Source of the DNA: Paenibacillus sp. V4I3
Lineage (GTDB): Bacteria; Bacillota; Bacilli; Paenibacillales; NBRC-103111
Direction of reading: 5' to 3'
Length of the DNA: 64,000 nt
Assembly (NCBI RefSeq): GCF_030817215.1
Contig: NZ_JAUSZA010000001.1
Span: 4,996,501-5,060,500 of the forward strand
A program made the position numbers and the translations under genes. Under the pieces are notes generated by a model. It was not told the origin of the DNA. It saw only the letters and a list, made by a program, of their open reading frames with translations, and did no database searches. Every line of letters begins with the position of its first letter. Position 1 is the first letter of the stretch. Positions 34,092-42,198 of this stretch are shown here, piece by piece.

Positions 34092-35087
34092 ATGTCCAAA
34101 GCAGACCATATGCTGTCCATTCTGTGGCTACTCCGGTCGGGTAGACGAATAACCGCTAAGCAGCTCGCGAACGAGCTGGAGATCCATATTCGCACGGTAT
34201 ACCGATATATCGATTCGTTGTGCGCCAGCGGGGTCCCGATTATAGCCGACTCAGGGCCGAACGGAGGCTATCGGATACTCAATCAGTTCACGGAATCCCC
34301 CCTGATGTTCGATATGGAAGAGCAGAAGGCGCTAGTTCACGCTTCAACTTTCGCCCACGAGGCGGGTTACCCGTTCAAAGAAGAACTCAATCGGGCGATT
34401 AATAAGCTGAAGCGCTACACGAATGAAGAACAACTCGATCAAATCGAGCGCCATATGGAAGGCATCTCCATCATTAATCCGCCGATCGAAGAGAAGCAAA
34501 GGGATTGGCTTCGGATTTTGGAAGAGGCAGCTGCTTGGGGCAGATCAGTAGAGATGGTGTACGACAACGGCAAGCGGGAGACCCCCAGCATTCGTGAAGT
34601 CGACCCCTACGGCATTGTACATTGGAAAGGGAGTTGGTATGCCGTCGGGTATTGCAACCTTCGGAAGGCGATACGCAGCTTCAGGGTGGATCGCATTTCC
34701 CGAATCGCACCAGGCGATCGTTATTTTGAGCGGCCTTCCGAGTTCTCTGCAAAAGATTTTCTGCTGCTCAACTTACTTCCCGGCGCTTCGGATTCGGAAT
34801 CTCTTATAACAGTAAAGATCCTGGGCTATGGGCAGGCGCTGGATCTCTTATGCCAGCATTGGCTATTCAGCCATACGCTTGTCGAACGTAATGAGGGACA
34901 GGCCTTATTCAGGCTTAGCCTGCCTTCATTGAAGTCCTATGTTCCTTACTTTCTTCTCCCTTACGGGAAATCGCTGGTCATTCTCGAACCGGACATGCTA
35001 ATTGAAAGGCTTGTGGAAGTAAGCCGCGATATTGCGGCACATTACGAATCGACGCTATCGGTACGAATCCCAGAAAGCAAAGGATGA
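34092..35087 (+). CDS. YafY-type HTH/WYL domain transcriptional regulator
   Basis: 331 residues, ATG 34092 after GGAAGGAA. The N-terminal DeoR-like HTH reads SILWLLRSGRRITAKQLANELEIHIRTVYRYIDSL (in order, about 8-44). A WYL domain follows in the middle (VEMVYDNGKRE, REVDPYGIVHWKGSWYAVGYC, RSFRVDRISRI). The C-terminal WCX extension is about residues 225-320. It probably senses a ligand and controls the adjacent genes through the CTGAC-N7-GTCAG sites. Its stop overlaps the next ATG. Confidence 0.9.
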   Translation: MSKADHMLSILWLLRSGRRITAKQLANELEIHIRTVYRYIDSLCASGVPIIADSGPNGGYRILNQFTESPLMFDMEEQKALVHASTFAHEAGYPFKEELNRAINKLKRYTNEEQLDQIERHMEGISIINPPIEEKQRDWLRILEEAAAWGRSVEMVYDNGKRETPSIREVDPYGIVHWKGSWYAVGYCNLRKAIRSFRVDRISRIAPGDRYFERPSEFSAKDFLLLNLLPGASDSESLITVKILGYGQALDLLCQHWLFSHTLVERNEGQALFRLSLPSLKSYVPYFLLPYGKSLVILEPDMLIERLVEVSRDIAAHYESTLSVRIPESKG

Positions 35088-35395
35088 ACGATATGAACAA
35101 ATTCGCCATGTATGGAAAATTGATCACCCACCCGGGCCAGCGAGATGCGCTCGTGCAGACGATGCTGGAAGCGGCCGATCAGTTTGATTCTATGGAAGGC
35201 TACGAATTGTATATCATCAATGTGACGGAAAACGATCCGGACGTCGGTTGGATCACGGAACTTTGGAGAGACGCCAAAGCACATGCCGCTTCTCTTCAAA
35301 ATGAGAATTTATTGGCATTGATCCAGAAATGCATGCCGTTGATTGTCGGCGCAGAACCGATAAAGCTGCGGCCGGTCGGCGGCAAAGGGATCTAA
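35084..35395 (+). CDS. Antibiotic biosynthesis monooxygenase (ABM) domain protein
   Basis: 103 residues. It starts at ATG 35084, overlapping the regulator stop (ATGA), or at ATG 35093 (MNKFAMYGK). The dimeric ferredoxin-like ABM pattern is clear: FAMYGKLITHPGQRDALVQTML, EGYELYIINVTENDPDVGWITELWRD. It is cytoplasmic. ABM proteins are quinol or heme-type monooxygenases or simple binding proteins. Coupling to the WYL regulator suggests co-regulation. Confidence 0.85.
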   Translation: MNDMNKFAMYGKLITHPGQRDALVQTMLEAADQFDSMEGYELYIINVTENDPDVGWITELWRDAKAHAASLQNENLLALIQKCMPLIVGAEPIKLRPVGGKGI

Positions 35396-35410
35396 AGTCA
35401 GGTTCATGCA

Positions 35411-35456
35411 AAGAAGGGGTAGTTCCTGTCGAGGAGCGGCCCCTTCTTTTTTTCTT
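35411..35456 (+). terminator. Terminator after the regulator-ABM operon
   Basis: AGAAGGGG...CCCCTTCT followed by TTTTTTT. Confidence 0.85.
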
Positions 35457-35488
35457 ATTGCGGCCGAAAGAAAACCTGTACAGAAATA

Positions 35489-35505
35489 CTGACCGTAACT
35501 GTCAG
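35489..35505. promoter_or_regulatory. Candidate WYL-regulator operator 2
   Basis: CTGACCGTAACTGTCAG, with the same arms and 7-base spacer as at 33408, 58 bases before the DinB-family gene. Confidence 0.55.
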
Positions 35506-35562
35506 CGATTGCGAGATATGATTAGCGAGAAAGGAAAATCATGAACTTGGAGGGAAACAGGA

Positions 35563-36060
35563 ATGTTTACCAAAATCGATGATTTCATAAAGGAGTTCGA
35601 AATGGAGTCCGCAATAACGGAACGGGTGCTAAATACGCTGACAGATGAATCGCTCACCCAAATTGTCTCGGACAATCAGAGGACCCTTGGAGAGATTGCT
35701 TGGCATCTCGTAAGCTCTATTCATTTTCTCACCTATCTGGGCTTATCCTTCGACGAGCCGTTGGCAGAGGAGGCCGCGCCTCTATCCGCGGCAAAGATTG
35801 CAAGTGAATATCGACGTATTGGAAAAGCTATGCTGCGTGCTATAGGAAGCCAATGGACGGATGAATCGCTTGGCCAGGTCGTTAACGTGGCCGGTGAAGA
35901 TTGGCGGAATGGAGCTTCACTGCGGTTTACATTGCGACACGAAATTCACCACCGCGGCCAATTGACGGTATTGATGCGGCAAGCTGGTTTACGAGTCCCC
36001 CCTGTGTTGGGGCCCACTCGCGAAGACTGGATTGACAAAGGGATGAAACCGTATGCCTGA
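35563..36060 (+). CDS. DinB family protein
   Basis: 165 residues, ATG 35563 after GGAGGG. It is a four-helix DinB/YfiT-like protein with the three metal-binding His: IAWHLVSSIHF (about 50) and LRHEIHHRGQLTVLMRQAG (about 127-145). The family members are putative metal-dependent transferases (for example, bacillithiol-dependent). The upstream palindrome suggests control by the YafY-type regulator. The 3' end overlaps a possible GTG/ATG start of the next gene. Confidence 0.88.
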   Translation: MFTKIDDFIKEFEMESAITERVLNTLTDESLTQIVSDNQRTLGEIAWHLVSSIHFLTYLGLSFDEPLAEEAAPLSAAKIASEYRRIGKAMLRAIGSQWTDESLGQVVNVAGEDWRNGASLRFTLRHEIHHRGQLTVLMRQAGLRVPPVLGPTREDWIDKGMKPYA

Positions 36061-36100
36061 GCAAAATACTAAAATTCAATCAAGAAAGAAGGATCGTTCC

Positions 36101-36553
36101 ATGTCTGCACGGTTTGATATTTATCAGGTGATGAAATTAGTGCCGCAAGGATTTAAGCTTCTAGGCGAGCTGGATGCGTATACTAAGTCGACTGATCTTG
36201 ATCCAAAGCTTCGCGAACTGGTCAAATTCAGGGCATCGCAAATCAACGGCTGCGTATATTGCCTTTCTTATCACGCAGCCGATGCGCGAAAATTAGGGGA
36301 ATCCGAAATGAGGCTTTATTGTCTCAGTGCATGGGAAGAAAGCCATCTTTACTCGGAAATGGAGAAGGCGGCATTAGAACTTACAGAGCATGTAACATTA
36401 TTGCCCTCGCTTAAAGTGCCGGATCATGTGTATCAAAAGGTTAGGAAGTACTTTTCGGAAACTCAGTACATCAATCTAACGATGTTAATCATGATGATCA
36501 ATAGTTGGAACCGGCTTTCGATTGCGATGGGATTCACTCCAGAAGCAGAATGA
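36101..36553 (+). CDS. Carboxymuconolactone decarboxylase / AhpD-like protein
   Basis: 150 residues from ATG 36101, where GAAGGAT and family alignment place the start; an upstream ATG at 36053 overlaps the DinB gene. The AhpD-type redox centre is INGCVYCLSYHAADA (Cys-x-x-Cys then His). It continues EMEKAALELTEHVT and INLTMLIMMINSWNRLSIAMGF. Such proteins act as peroxidase-linked thiol reductases or decarboxylases. Its place after DinB and before an NTF2-like gene suggests one stress-related operon. Confidence 0.88.
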   Translation: MSARFDIYQVMKLVPQGFKLLGELDAYTKSTDLDPKLRELVKFRASQINGCVYCLSYHAADARKLGESEMRLYCLSAWEESHLYSEMEKAALELTEHVTLLPSLKVPDHVYQKVRKYFSETQYINLTMLIMMINSWNRLSIAMGFTPEAE

Positions 36554-36592
36554 GTTAACCGGTATCCGGTTAGAGAAACGGAGAGGATTTCA

Positions 36593-36964
36593 TTGACGAG
36601 AGAAGAAATGGAACAGGTCATTTATCGAATGTACGAAGCGTTCAATAGCAGAGATATAAACTCAGTAGATGATATTTTTACACAAGACTTTTACAGTCAT
36701 CCCTTACAAGCTGGGCTTGAAGCCGTTAAAAAGACATGGGTTTCGATGTTCGAACGATTCCCGGATATTCGAGTGGTTGTCGAAGACCTGCTTGTTGAAG
36801 GCGAAAAAGCCGCAAGCCGCACTAGTATACGGGGAATAACCGCAGCAGATGCTGAAAAACAACCAATGATTCTTGAACTTATTCGAGTGGAAAGCCAACG
36901 GATTGCCGAAGTGTGGGGGCTTACGAATTTAGGAGAGGTTGTCGGGTCAAAGCGTAAGGATTAA
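36593..36964 (+). CDS. SnoaL-like (NTF2 fold) polyketide cyclase family protein
   Basis: 123 residues from TTG 36593, after GGAGAGGAT. The NTF2/SnoaL pattern: VIYRMYEAFNSRDINSVDDIFTQDFYSHP, KKTWVSMFERFPDIRVVVEDLLVEGEKAASRT, ELIRVESQRIAEVWGLTN. It binds or isomerises small molecules; the substrate is unknown. The stop TAA (36962-36964) lies in the leading bases of arm A (GATTAAACTAACG). Confidence 0.85.
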   Translation: MTREEMEQVIYRMYEAFNSRDINSVDDIFTQDFYSHPLQAGLEAVKKTWVSMFERFPDIRVVVEDLLVEGEKAASRTSIRGITAADAEKQPMILELIRVESQRIAEVWGLTNLGEVVGSKRKD

Positions 36965-37056
36965 ACTAACGAATACGATAGCACAATAAACTATACCACG
37001 AGGCTGCCGCGTTTTGAACGGCGGCCTCGTTGCGCTAACGGGCAGTATAGTTGAAA
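36958..37056 (+). repeat. CTAACG element (full)
   Basis: A: GATTAAACTAACGAATACGA then TAGC (36959-36982). Hairpin ACGAGGCTGCCGC...GCGGCCTCGT (36998-37030). B: GTTGCGCTAACGGGCAGTAT then AGTTGAA (37029-37055). Confidence 0.92.
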
Positions 37057-37135
37057 AAGGAACTTAAATTTAAATCTCGAATATCTAATGTAATCGGATA
37101 GCTAAAAATTTGATGACAGACAGGAGTTAGATACA

Positions 37136-37483
37136 ATGATAAAAGGTTTCGGAGGAATATTTTGGAGAACTAAGAATCTTGAAGTTATAAAAAAATGGTA
37201 CAGTGAAGTGTTGAAGATTGAAATAGAAAATTGGAATGGGACTGTGATAAAACCCCAATTAGGAAATGAGACTATCTTTTCTTTCTTTACCGAGAATGAC
37301 AGTTATTTTCCAACAGAACAACAAGTGATGTTAAATTTCCAAGTACATAATCTAAACGAGACTATTAAGCATCTTGAACATATTGGTGTACCTCTTGCAA
37401 AGAAAAAAGAGATTAGTGAATTTGGAAAGTTTATTTGGATTGAAGATCCTGAAGGTCGACTGGTCGAGCTTTGGGAGAAATAA
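37136..37483 (+). CDS. Glyoxalase/VOC family protein
   Basis: 115 residues, ATG 37136 with AGGAG upstream. A single VOC domain: GFGGIFWRTKNLEVIKKWYSEVL at the start, VMLNFQVHNLNETIKHLEHIGVPL in the middle, and IWIEDPEGRLVELWEK at the end, where Glu would be a metal ligand. The family includes glyoxalases and antibiotic-binding resistance proteins; the substrate is unknown. Confidence 0.88.
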   Translation: MIKGFGGIFWRTKNLEVIKKWYSEVLKIEIENWNGTVIKPQLGNETIFSFFTENDSYFPTEQQVMLNFQVHNLNETIKHLEHIGVPLAKKKEISEFGKFIWIEDPEGRLVELWEK

Positions 37484-37502
37484 CGAGTTGTAATTCATTT
37501 GC

Positions 37503-37596
37503 TATTGAGCTAACTGCAGAACTACAATGAACATCATGAGAAGGCTGTCGATGCTATAGATCGGCAGCCTTCTCAGCTAACGGGCAGTCTTGCAAA
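37503..37596 (+). repeat. CTAACG element (full)
   Basis: A: TATTGAGCTAACTGCAGAAC then TACAATG (37504-37530), with the right half altered. Hairpin GAGAAGGCTGTCG...CGGCAGCCTTCTC (37538-37574). B: CAGCTAACGGGCAGTCT (37574-37590). Confidence 0.88.
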
Positions 37597-37669
37597 ATCA
37601 AAAAAGGATATTTTCAAGAGGAATGCGAAATATTTTATTTCATAATATTTTAAGAGAGGGAACAAAGAA

Positions 37670-38125
37670 ATGATTACATTAGATTTAATGAATTCGACTG
37701 AATTCCAGGAGTATCTATATTCTGCAATTAAAAGCTATGCAGAAAGCAACGTCCAATCTGGTAACTGGAGCGAACAGGAATCTATCAGTAAGGCAACAGA
37801 ACAATACGCACAACTTTTGCCGGATGGTGAGAAAACCGCTAATAATAAATTATTAACAATTCGTTCTGATGGCCAAGAGGTTGGGATGATTTGGCTGGCA
37901 TTGAAACCAAACAATAAAGGGTATATCTACGATATAAAAATTAGGGAAGATTACCGAGGACGTGGATTTGGCAAGCAAGCTATGGAAGATATAGAAAAGA
38001 TGGCAAGAGAATTTGGCATAAAGAGTATGGGACTTCACGTCTTTGCTCATAACAAAATAGCGCGTGGTTTATATGAAAAGTTAGGCTATAAAGAAACGAG
38101 CATCGTAATGGCAAAAGAATTATAA
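37670..38125 (+). CDS. GNAT family N-acetyltransferase
   Basis: 151 residues, ATG 37670 after GAGAGGG. N-terminal helices (YLYSAIKSYAESNVQSGNW) precede the GNAT core: GYIYDIKIREDYRGRGFGKQAMEDIE (R-G-x-G cofactor loop) and GLHVFAHNKIARGLYEKLGYKETSIVMAKEL. The substrate is unknown. This is the fourth GNAT of the window. Confidence 0.9.
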   Translation: MITLDLMNSTEFQEYLYSAIKSYAESNVQSGNWSEQESISKATEQYAQLLPDGEKTANNKLLTIRSDGQEVGMIWLALKPNNKGYIYDIKIREDYRGRGFGKQAMEDIEKMAREFGIKSMGLHVFAHNKIARGLYEKLGYKETSIVMAKEL

Positions 38126-38135
38126 ACTCATTTCA

Positions 38136-38226
38136 TGTTCCACTAACGAGGAACGATACTTAAAAAGGGATCACGGCAACCGCTCAAGCCGTGATCCCTT
38201 TTTCTACTGAAGTAACCATTAAAATT
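38136..38226 (+). repeat. CTAACG element, B decayed
   Basis: A: TTCCACTAACGAGGAACGATAC (38138-38159). Hairpin AAAAAGGGATCACGGC...GCCGTGATCCCTTTTT (38163-38203). B remnant: CTGAAGTAACCATTAAAATT. Confidence 0.8.
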
Positions 38227-38364
38227 GAAGGTATAGTTTATGCATTTTATTCTTTTAAAGAACAGATATGTATTTCTATAAATTACCAATATACATTACC
38301 TTCTTTGTTTTGCTATGTTTACATCAATACAAGGTAATTTGTAAATATGAGAGCAGGTTAGTTC

Positions 38365-39705
38365 ATGAAAAAAAAGATATTATTTGTTATTGGATCCTTT
38401 TTACTGGGTGCTTGTATTTTGTACGTTTCAACAAATCAATCATTATCAGCAGAAGACCCTGTAAAAGCATTGCTAAACGATGATCAAAAGAAATTATTTG
38501 ATTTTGAAAAGCAATATGATGTTGCTATGGAAAGCGAGATCAGCAGGATTTTCCCAAATAGAGAGTTCGAAACCTATGGGTACTATTATTTGAGTTCCGA
38601 AAATGCCGATAAAATCGAATACGTTTTTGTGTTGGAAATAGAAGATAACAAAACAAAAGAACTAATGACAACACTTCAAATATTATTTGGGGACAAAGGT
38701 GTTAGCTTCAAGAAAGCGAAGTACAAGATGAAGGACTTGAAACAGCTACAAATAAACCTTGCTGAAAAACTTAAGAATATTGATGGTTTTTCGTCGCACA
38801 TTGATTTGAAGAGTGGAAAAGTAGTTGTTGAAGCTTATATGGAAGATTCTCAAAAAGTAGAGTTAATAACCACTTTTGGTGCAGATATGCTGGATGTCAT
38901 AAACGAAGATCCCCAATCAAGTTATCACTTCCCGTCAGGCAGCAATACAAGGAGAGAAAATGGGGGTGACTTAGTGCAGAATCAAAAGAAAATGGAACAG
39001 ATAAACTTCTATGAGTTTCTACCTCAATCAGGTAAGTGGACTTATAAACAACAGGTAGAAATTTACAACGAGTTTGCATTAGTTAAAAAACCCGGCGAGG
39101 AAGTAACAATGGCTGTTGGTCTAAGTGAAGAGAATAAAGTGAAACTTGATTCAAACATCATCCGATTTAAGTTAACCGAAAGAAATGCAGATGGAACATT
39201 CGTTAAACTCGTGGATGAACAACACGTACCTATAGTAAAAACGGGCTGGGACCCGAGGGTTACTGTAAAACTTCCGGAAAAAGAGGGAGCCCATTATTTC
39301 ATTACAGGTGAGGTTATCGTTGGAGGCAATGTAGAGGATGTTGTCCTTAATTCATATGAAGTACCCATTCAACAAGTAAATGCTGAGATCAATTTAGATA
39401 AAGTCGCTTATCCGAGCAGTGGATCATTGACGTTTACAATGGTTAATTCAGGTCCAACTTCACTTTTTTACGGCTTAAACTATAAGATGGAACGAAACGA
39501 AAATAAAACTTGGGTTGAAGTTCCATTAAAAAGGAATCAAGCTATTTCTGCAATCGGATTGAATTTGCACGTTAGGGAAATTTGGGAACAAACAGTTACT
39601 TATAAAAATCTAAAGCCAGGCACTTACAGGATCAGTAAAGAAGTAGAAGGGAACGGAACTTCAATAGAGAAAGTGATTTACGCCGAGTTCAAAATTAAGG
39701 AATGA
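38365..39705 (+). CDS. Exported protein with C-terminal Big_14-like Ig domain
   Basis: 446 residues, ATG 38365 after AGAGCAGG. An N-terminal signal or anchor (ILFVIGSFLLGACILYV; LLGAC could act as a lipobox) precedes a unique domain at about residues 35-190. The C-terminal Ig-like domain has AYPSSGSLTFTMVNSGPTSLFYGLNYKME..., WVEVPLKR, and YKNLKPGTYRISKEV, typical of the bacterial Ig-like domain I know as Big_14. It is extracytoplasmic; the function is unknown. Confidence 0.75.
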   Translation: MKKKILFVIGSFLLGACILYVSTNQSLSAEDPVKALLNDDQKKLFDFEKQYDVAMESEISRIFPNREFETYGYYYLSSENADKIEYVFVLEIEDNKTKELMTTLQILFGDKGVSFKKAKYKMKDLKQLQINLAEKLKNIDGFSSHIDLKSGKVVVEAYMEDSQKVELITTFGADMLDVINEDPQSSYHFPSGSNTRRENGGDLVQNQKKMEQINFYEFLPQSGKWTYKQQVEIYNEFALVKKPGEEVTMAVGLSEENKVKLDSNIIRFKLTERNADGTFVKLVDEQHVPIVKTGWDPRVTVKLPEKEGAHYFITGEVIVGGNVEDVVLNSYEVPIQQVNAEINLDKVAYPSSGSLTFTMVNSGPTSLFYGLNYKMERNENKTWVEVPLKRNQAISAIGLNLHVREIWEQTVTYKNLKPGTYRISKEVEGNGTSIEKVIYAEFKIKE

Positions 39706-39758
39706 GTATTACCCAAAATTGAAACTTGAGCAACCATGTTTGTAATTTGGTTAGAACC

Positions 39759-39852
39759 ATGGTTAAGTTATTTTGGAAAACGATAGGTCTGCAACGTATG
39801 TCAGCCGGTTAGAATAGGCTGCCTTTTTCAGCTAACGGGCAGAGTACATCAA
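39759..39852 (+). repeat. CTAACG element, A diverged
   Basis: A: TGGTTAAGTTATTTTGGAAA then ACGATAGG (39760-39787). Hairpin GTCAGCCGGTT...ATAGGCTGCC (39800-39823). B: CAGCTAACGGGCAGAGT (39829-39845). Confidence 0.75.
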
Positions 39853-39937
39853 CAATAGGGGCTGGAAAAAAGAGGATTATTAGTGCTTTTCTCGAATAAT
39901 AAAAGCCATTGACTCGAACTATAAAGAGGGCGATAGC

Positions 39938-40835
39938 ATGAACTTACAGTCACTTTTCCTAGAACAGATCCTTGCACAGTCTTCCTTAGGTGGGCCATGC
40001 AAGCGATGTATGGCTTGTAGATACAATTTCCGGTGAATACGTTGTAAGATCATCGGGAGTGGATGAAAGTGTGGACGCTCCGTTTCTGTGGGTGTGTAGG
40101 AACTTATTCGGAATTGAATTAAGTCGCACATATGATATTGAAAGAATCAACCTTTTCTTACAGCAAACAACAACTAAAATCTGTGTACCTAAAGTACTTT
40201 CAAAGGGATTAATTGACGGAAGACAATTTGTAATTGTAGAAAAAGTGAAGGGCTCACCGCTCGACTTCTTAAATAAGCCGGCAGAGATGATGAAAGAATT
40301 TGGTAGATCCATTGGTGAAATTCATGCACGTGAATTTTATGAATGCGGTGCCCCGAACGGGAGCTTTCGATATTCCTTAAGGGATTTCCCTCAAAAACTT
40401 ACAAACGCTATACGTAACCTGTCCTCACGATATTACTTGTCCAATGAAGCTGTTACCAAAATGACAGAGTATTACTGTTCATTAGCCTCTAAATTGCCCG
40501 TCCCCAAAAGTGCCTCATATATAATGTTGGATATGGATCCACGACAGTTTCTTGCAGACGAGGAGCTAGTGAGAGCAATAGTTGATACTGAAGCCTATGT
40601 ACTAGGACCGCGAGAGTTCGAACTCTCGGCTTTGGAATGTTCCCTAGATCAATTCGGTGCGGATAACTTTATAACGGGATACAGTTCGGTACTACCTTTC
40701 CCTGACTTAGCACCCGTCCGTGATGTCTATCGGTTCATGTTCTACTTAATGGAAATAAAGGGCCCTTCTGTTGATTATGATAATTGGTCTTCATTCCCAC
40801 ATTACTTCAGCAAACTTGGTACGATAGCTGAATAA
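39938..40835 (+). pseudogene. Aminoglycoside phosphotransferase (APH)-like gene with 5' frameshift
   Basis: ATG 39938 (AAAGAGGG upstream) starts MNLQSLFLEQILAQSSLGG. The frame then goes off at GTGGGCC (39991-39997), and the body continues in another frame from GHASDVWLV to 40835. One extra base near 39996 explains it. The body is kinase-like: VWLV-x-T-x-x-GEYVVRSS, FVIVEKVKGSPLDFL, GRSIGEIHARE. The catalytic loop reads LDMDPRQFL and IVDTEAY where active APHs have HGDxxxxN and IDW, so activity is uncertain. The 3' end (ACG ATA GCT GAA TAA) is made of arm-A sequence. It may still be expressed from GTG 39990. Confidence 0.7.
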
Positions 40836-40902
40836 GAAAACGACAAGGCTGCCGAGGAAACGTTCGGCAGCCTTCATTACGCTATTGGGCAGGATAACGG
40901 AA
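40816..40902 (+). repeat. CTAACG element, half arm A
   Basis: Right half of A (GGTACGATAGCTGAAT, 40819-40834) overlaps the APH-like stop. Hairpin AAGGCTGCCGA...TCGGCAGCCTT (40845-40873). B: CATTACGCTATTGGGCAGGAT (40874-40894). Confidence 0.85.
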
Positions 40903-40954
40903 TGTAGCATGGAATAATTTGTATTAAGGGAGTATTCTATAAAGGGGGATTAAC

Positions 40955-41407
40955 TTGAACCGACCAATACTAAGAGCAGAAGCAATAGTAATCCGTAAAG
41001 ATGGATTAGCTGTATTAGTTCAATGTGATAAACAAGAATCATTTTATCGCTTTCCTGGTGGAGATGTTGAATTCGGAGAAACTGCTGCAGAAGCTATTAA
41101 AAGAGAATTAATTGAGGAGTTTGATTTACAATCGGATATTGGCTCACTTGCGTGTCTTAATGAAAGCATTGTTGAGTATGACGGCAAAAAGAGACATGAT
41201 TGCACTATCTTACATTGGGGTTCAATTAATGATGCTCAAATTCATGAAAATTTAAATCATAACGAGCGAGAAGAAATAAAATTAACTTGGCGTACCTTCG
41301 AGCAATTGAAACAAAAACCGTTGTATCCAGAAGGTATATTGGATTTTCTTTTAGATAGAGTGGTAACAGTATCCCATTTAGTTATAAGAAAAAGCTATGA
41401 TGAATAA
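40955..41407 (+). CDS. NUDIX hydrolase
   Basis: 150 residues from TTG 40955, preceded by GGGGG. The Nudix box is GGDVEFGETAAEAIKRELIEEF (about residues 29-50), matching G-x5-E-x7-R-E-x-x-E-E; the usual Gly after the EE is Asp. It hydrolyses nucleoside-diphosphate-linked substrates with Mg. The specificity is unknown. Sequence after the box (ESIVEYDGKKRHDCTILHWGS) is typical of short housecleaning Nudix proteins. Confidence 0.88.
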   Translation: MNRPILRAEAIVIRKDGLAVLVQCDKQESFYRFPGGDVEFGETAAEAIKRELIEEFDLQSDIGSLACLNESIVEYDGKKRHDCTILHWGSINDAQIHENLNHNEREEIKLTWRTFEQLKQKPLYPEGILDFLLDRVVTVSHLVIRKSYDE

Positions 41408-41422
41408 AAGTGAGTCCTATCC

Positions 41423-41505
41423 TGGTTCAACTAACGGATAACGATAGTTGAATCAGAATATCGAAAGGGCTGCCGTGTGGCGGCCCTTTGCTACGATCGG
41501 TCATA
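41423..41505 (+). repeat. CTAACG element, B decayed
   Basis: A: GGTTCAACTAACGGATAACG then ATAGTTGAA (41424-41452). Hairpin AAAGGGCTGCCG...CGGCCCTTT (41465-41489). B remnant: CTACGATCGGTCATAT. Confidence 0.85.
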
Positions 41506-41581
41506 TAATTTGGGGGATTAACGCCATTGCACAAATGATATAATATGGAATTAATATTATTTTAAAGTTGGGGATGGAACA

Positions 41582-41848
41582 ATGGACGGTATCATTAGGG
41601 AAGTTTATTCCCCAAGCAGAAACTATAAAGCGGTGATTATAAAAAGAGAAAAAGATGGATTGTATGAAAGTAAAATATATATGTGGTTTACTCATGACCA
41701 AGACATTCGAAAAATGTTGGATGAAGAAGGTTATTGGGGAATTGTATCTCATTATAAATCCTTATTTGATACAGAAACTAATGCTCTAAAAGTAGCAATA
41801 GAAGACCTACATTCGACTTCATGCGAGAAAATACCGAACTACGAATAA
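41582..41848 (+). CDS. Hypothetical protein
   Basis: 88 residues, ATG 41582 with GGGATGG upstream. It is charged and aromatic (REVYSPSRNYKAVIIKREKDGLYESKIYMWFTHD) and has no signal peptide. The family is not recognised; the small soluble build resembles immunity-type proteins, but nothing confirms this. Confidence 0.6.
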   Translation: MDGIIREVYSPSRNYKAVIIKREKDGLYESKIYMWFTHDQDIRKMLDEEGYWGIVSHYKSLFDTETNALKVAIEDLHSTSCEKIPNYE

Positions 41849-41888
41849 AATATCTGCTCTTATTCATTTGTTACTTACGGAAATACTT

Positions 41889-41960
41889 TCCGCTCAACTA
41901 ACGGAAACGTTAGTTTAATGAAACAAGGAGCAGTATGCCGTGGCAGAACAGGCCATCATT
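41889..41960 (+). repeat. CTAACG element, hairpin and B decayed
   Basis: A: CCGCTCAACTAACGGAAACG then TTAGTTTAAT (41890-41919). Then CAAGGAGCAGTATGCCGTGGCAGAACAGG, a damaged hairpin. No B. Confidence 0.75.
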
Positions 41961-41999
41961 CACATTGAGACCAGTTTTTCTTTTTTAAAATTATAAAAA

Positions 42000-42020
42000 C
42001 CTTACGGGAATTCCGTAAGG
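42000..42020. terminator. Perfect short hairpin
   Basis: CCTTACGG-GAATT-CCGTAAGG, A-rich on the left and followed by CTTTCG. On the minus strand it ends in GGTTTTTA, so it could terminate mreC transcription. Confidence 0.6.
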
Positions 42021-42198
42021 CTTTCGAATGATAAAACAATTATAAGTTCAGCAAAAGATGCAACAGGGATAGGAGATAGGGGGTTACATGCACACTGGAT
42101 TGCCAAGAAGATGGAATCAAACCATACTGGTGCCTTACTGGATAAACAATCCTAATAGAATGAGCCACAGCAAATGTCGAGTCACGTAATGGCTCACC

